Source: Mesorhizobium sp. B2-1-1 (lineage in GTDB: Bacteria > Pseudomonadota > Alphaproteobacteria > Rhizobiales > Rhizobiaceae). Taken from it: a DNA stretch of 64,000 nucleotides. Of this stretch, positions 63,438 through 64,000 are shown one piece after another (positions within the stretch are counted from its first letter, which is position 1; each line of letters begins with the position of its first letter). The DNA is taken from assembly GCF_006442975.2 (NCBI RefSeq), contig NZ_CP083954.1, forward strand, positions 4,161,501 to 4,225,500, read 5' to 3'. Both the position numbers and the translations under genes were made by a program. The notes beneath the pieces were generated by a model. It saw only the letters and a program-made list of their open reading frames with translations, ran no database searches and was not told the DNA's origin.

Positions 63438-63884
63438 ATGACAATTCGTGAAGCTTCGGCCGAGTGGCAAGGCACGCTGAGGGAAGGTTCAGGCCGGCTG
63501 CGGCTCGGCAGCGGTGTGTTCGAAGGCGCCTATTCCTTTCCGTCGCGTTTCGAGAACGGCCCCGGCACCAACCCGGAAGAACTGATCGCGGCCGCGCATG
63601 CCGGCTGTTTCTCGATGGCGCTGACCTTCATCCTTGGCCAGGGAGGTCATGTTCCCCGGGACATCCGCACCATCGCCAGGGTGCACCTCGGAGCGACCGA
63701 GGCCGGGCCGACCATCACCCGCATCGACCTTGAAACGGCGGTGGAGGTCACGGGGCTCGCCGAAGACCAGTTCGAGCGCCTTGCCCAGTCCGCCAAGGCG
63801 AGCTGTCTCGTTTCGCGCGCGCTGGCCGGCGTGGCCCAGATCAACCTCAAGGCGACCCTCGTGGGTACCGCCGCGCAACAATGA
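63438..63884 (+). CDS. OsmC-family peroxiredoxin-like protein
   Basis: A 148-residue OsmC-type protein. [21 protein letters not shown] opens the domain, [23 protein letters not shown] holds the peroxidatic Cys and [12 protein letters not shown] the resolving Cys, the usual pair that reduces organic hydroperoxides. AAGGGAGAAC precedes the start. It is the second gene of the operon behind the MDR oxidoreductase; a role in clearing lipid or organic peroxides is likely. Confidence 0.93.
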   Translation: MTIREASAEWQGTLREGSGRLRLGSGVFEGAYSFPSRFENGPGTNPEELIAAAHAGCFSMALTFILGQGGHVPRDIRTIARVHLGATEAGPTITRIDLETAVEVTGLAEDQFERLAQSAKASCLVSRALAGVAQINLKATLVGTAAQQ

Positions 63885-63901
63885 ATCAGGAGAAGTACGA
63901 G

Positions 63902-64000
63902 ATGAGCAGCATCATGGACGGTCATCCAGAGTCGCGGCGGACAGCCGAGATCATGCGGCGCTTCAACGATGTGTTCCAGTTGCACGATCCGTCGGCGCTT
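63902..64000 (+). CDS. SnoaL-like (NTF2-fold) protein, partial
   Basis: Only the first 33 codons are in the window (MSSIMDGHPESRRTAEIMRR, then FNDVFQLHDPSAL). The predicted first helix followed by a His-Asp-Pro turn fits SnoaL/NTF2-like enzymes that are often placed with MDR and OsmC genes. It starts 17 bases after the OsmC stop with an AGGAG upstream, so it belongs to the same operon. Identification is tentative. Confidence 0.5.
   Translation, partial: MSSIMDGHPESRRTAEIMRRFNDVFQLHDPSAL

Overview
This is a GC-rich stretch of chromosome from an alphaproteobacterium of the order Hyphomicrobiales (Rhizobiales). It looks most like Mesorhizobium or a close relative. That placement is inferred from the protein families (DUF2093 and DUF4170 small proteins beside lpxK/waaA, a paired M16B peptidase with a patatin, TadG-like von Willebrand proteins), from the many ABC importers with LysR, LacI and TetR regulators, and from rhizobial-type palindromic intergenic repeats. 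I see no rRNA, tRNA, CRISPR array, integrase, transposase or phage gene, so the window reads as ordinary chromosome with accessory transport and catabolic cassettes.

Layout. 1-3.6 kb: an MttB-family methyltransferase and a family-5 solute-binding protein (running off the left edge), divergent from a GcvA-like LysR regulator. 3.7-9.5 kb: mutL, a secreted unknown, a DMT exporter divergent from a LysR gene, a tail-anchored unknown and a DUF2093 protein. 9.6-15.2 kb: an envelope block on the minus strand, pmbA-cysQ-DUF4170-DUF374 acyltransferase-waaA-lpxK. 15.3-18.2 kb: a VOC protein, epmA divergent from efp, and a DHFR-like protein. 18.3-24.7 kb: an M16 peptidase pair translationally coupled to a patatin, then rsmD and an rluB-like synthase with long basic repeats. 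24.8-34 kb: tadA, a lipoprotein, ileS, an Xre-RES toxin-antitoxin pair, MipA, an HdeD-like protein, ribF and a HAD phosphatase. 34-38.2 kb: two tandem TadG-like von Willebrand proteins. 38.3-44.2 kb: a LysE exporter, a DUF2189 protein, a CAP lipoprotein and an EmrAB pump with a MarR regulator.

44.2-47.6 kb is a cobalamin-riboswitch-controlled importer (ATPase, binding protein, permease). 47.6-53.8 kb is a LacI-controlled sugar or polyol cassette: an oxidoreductase, a TIM-barrel isomerase and a CUT2-type ABC importer. It has a perfect operator directly behind the promoter. 53.9-54.7 kb holds a small DUF4160/DUF2442 pair. 54.8-59.2 kb is a TetR-controlled operon of an MFS carrier, an aldonolactone-oxidase-like flavoenzyme and a fold-type-III PLP enzyme. 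59.4-61.6 kb is groES-groEL behind a perfect CIRCE element. The right end holds a TetR/LmrA regulator divergent from an MDR oxidoreductase with a suspicious 5' end, an OsmC protein and the start of a SnoaL-like protein.

How they may connect: corrinoid uptake could feed the MttB-family enzyme, which would need a corrinoid protein not seen here. The LacI cassette couples import to oxidation and isomerisation of one unknown polyol or sugar. The TetR/MFS/flavoenzyme/PLP operon looks like uptake plus two-step catabolism of an unidentified hydroxy-amino-acid or sugar-acid type compound. The best places to look for undescribed biology are this last operon, the DUF4160/DUF2442 pair with its GTGCAC array, the tandem TadG-like proteins and the structured gap inside the emr locus.
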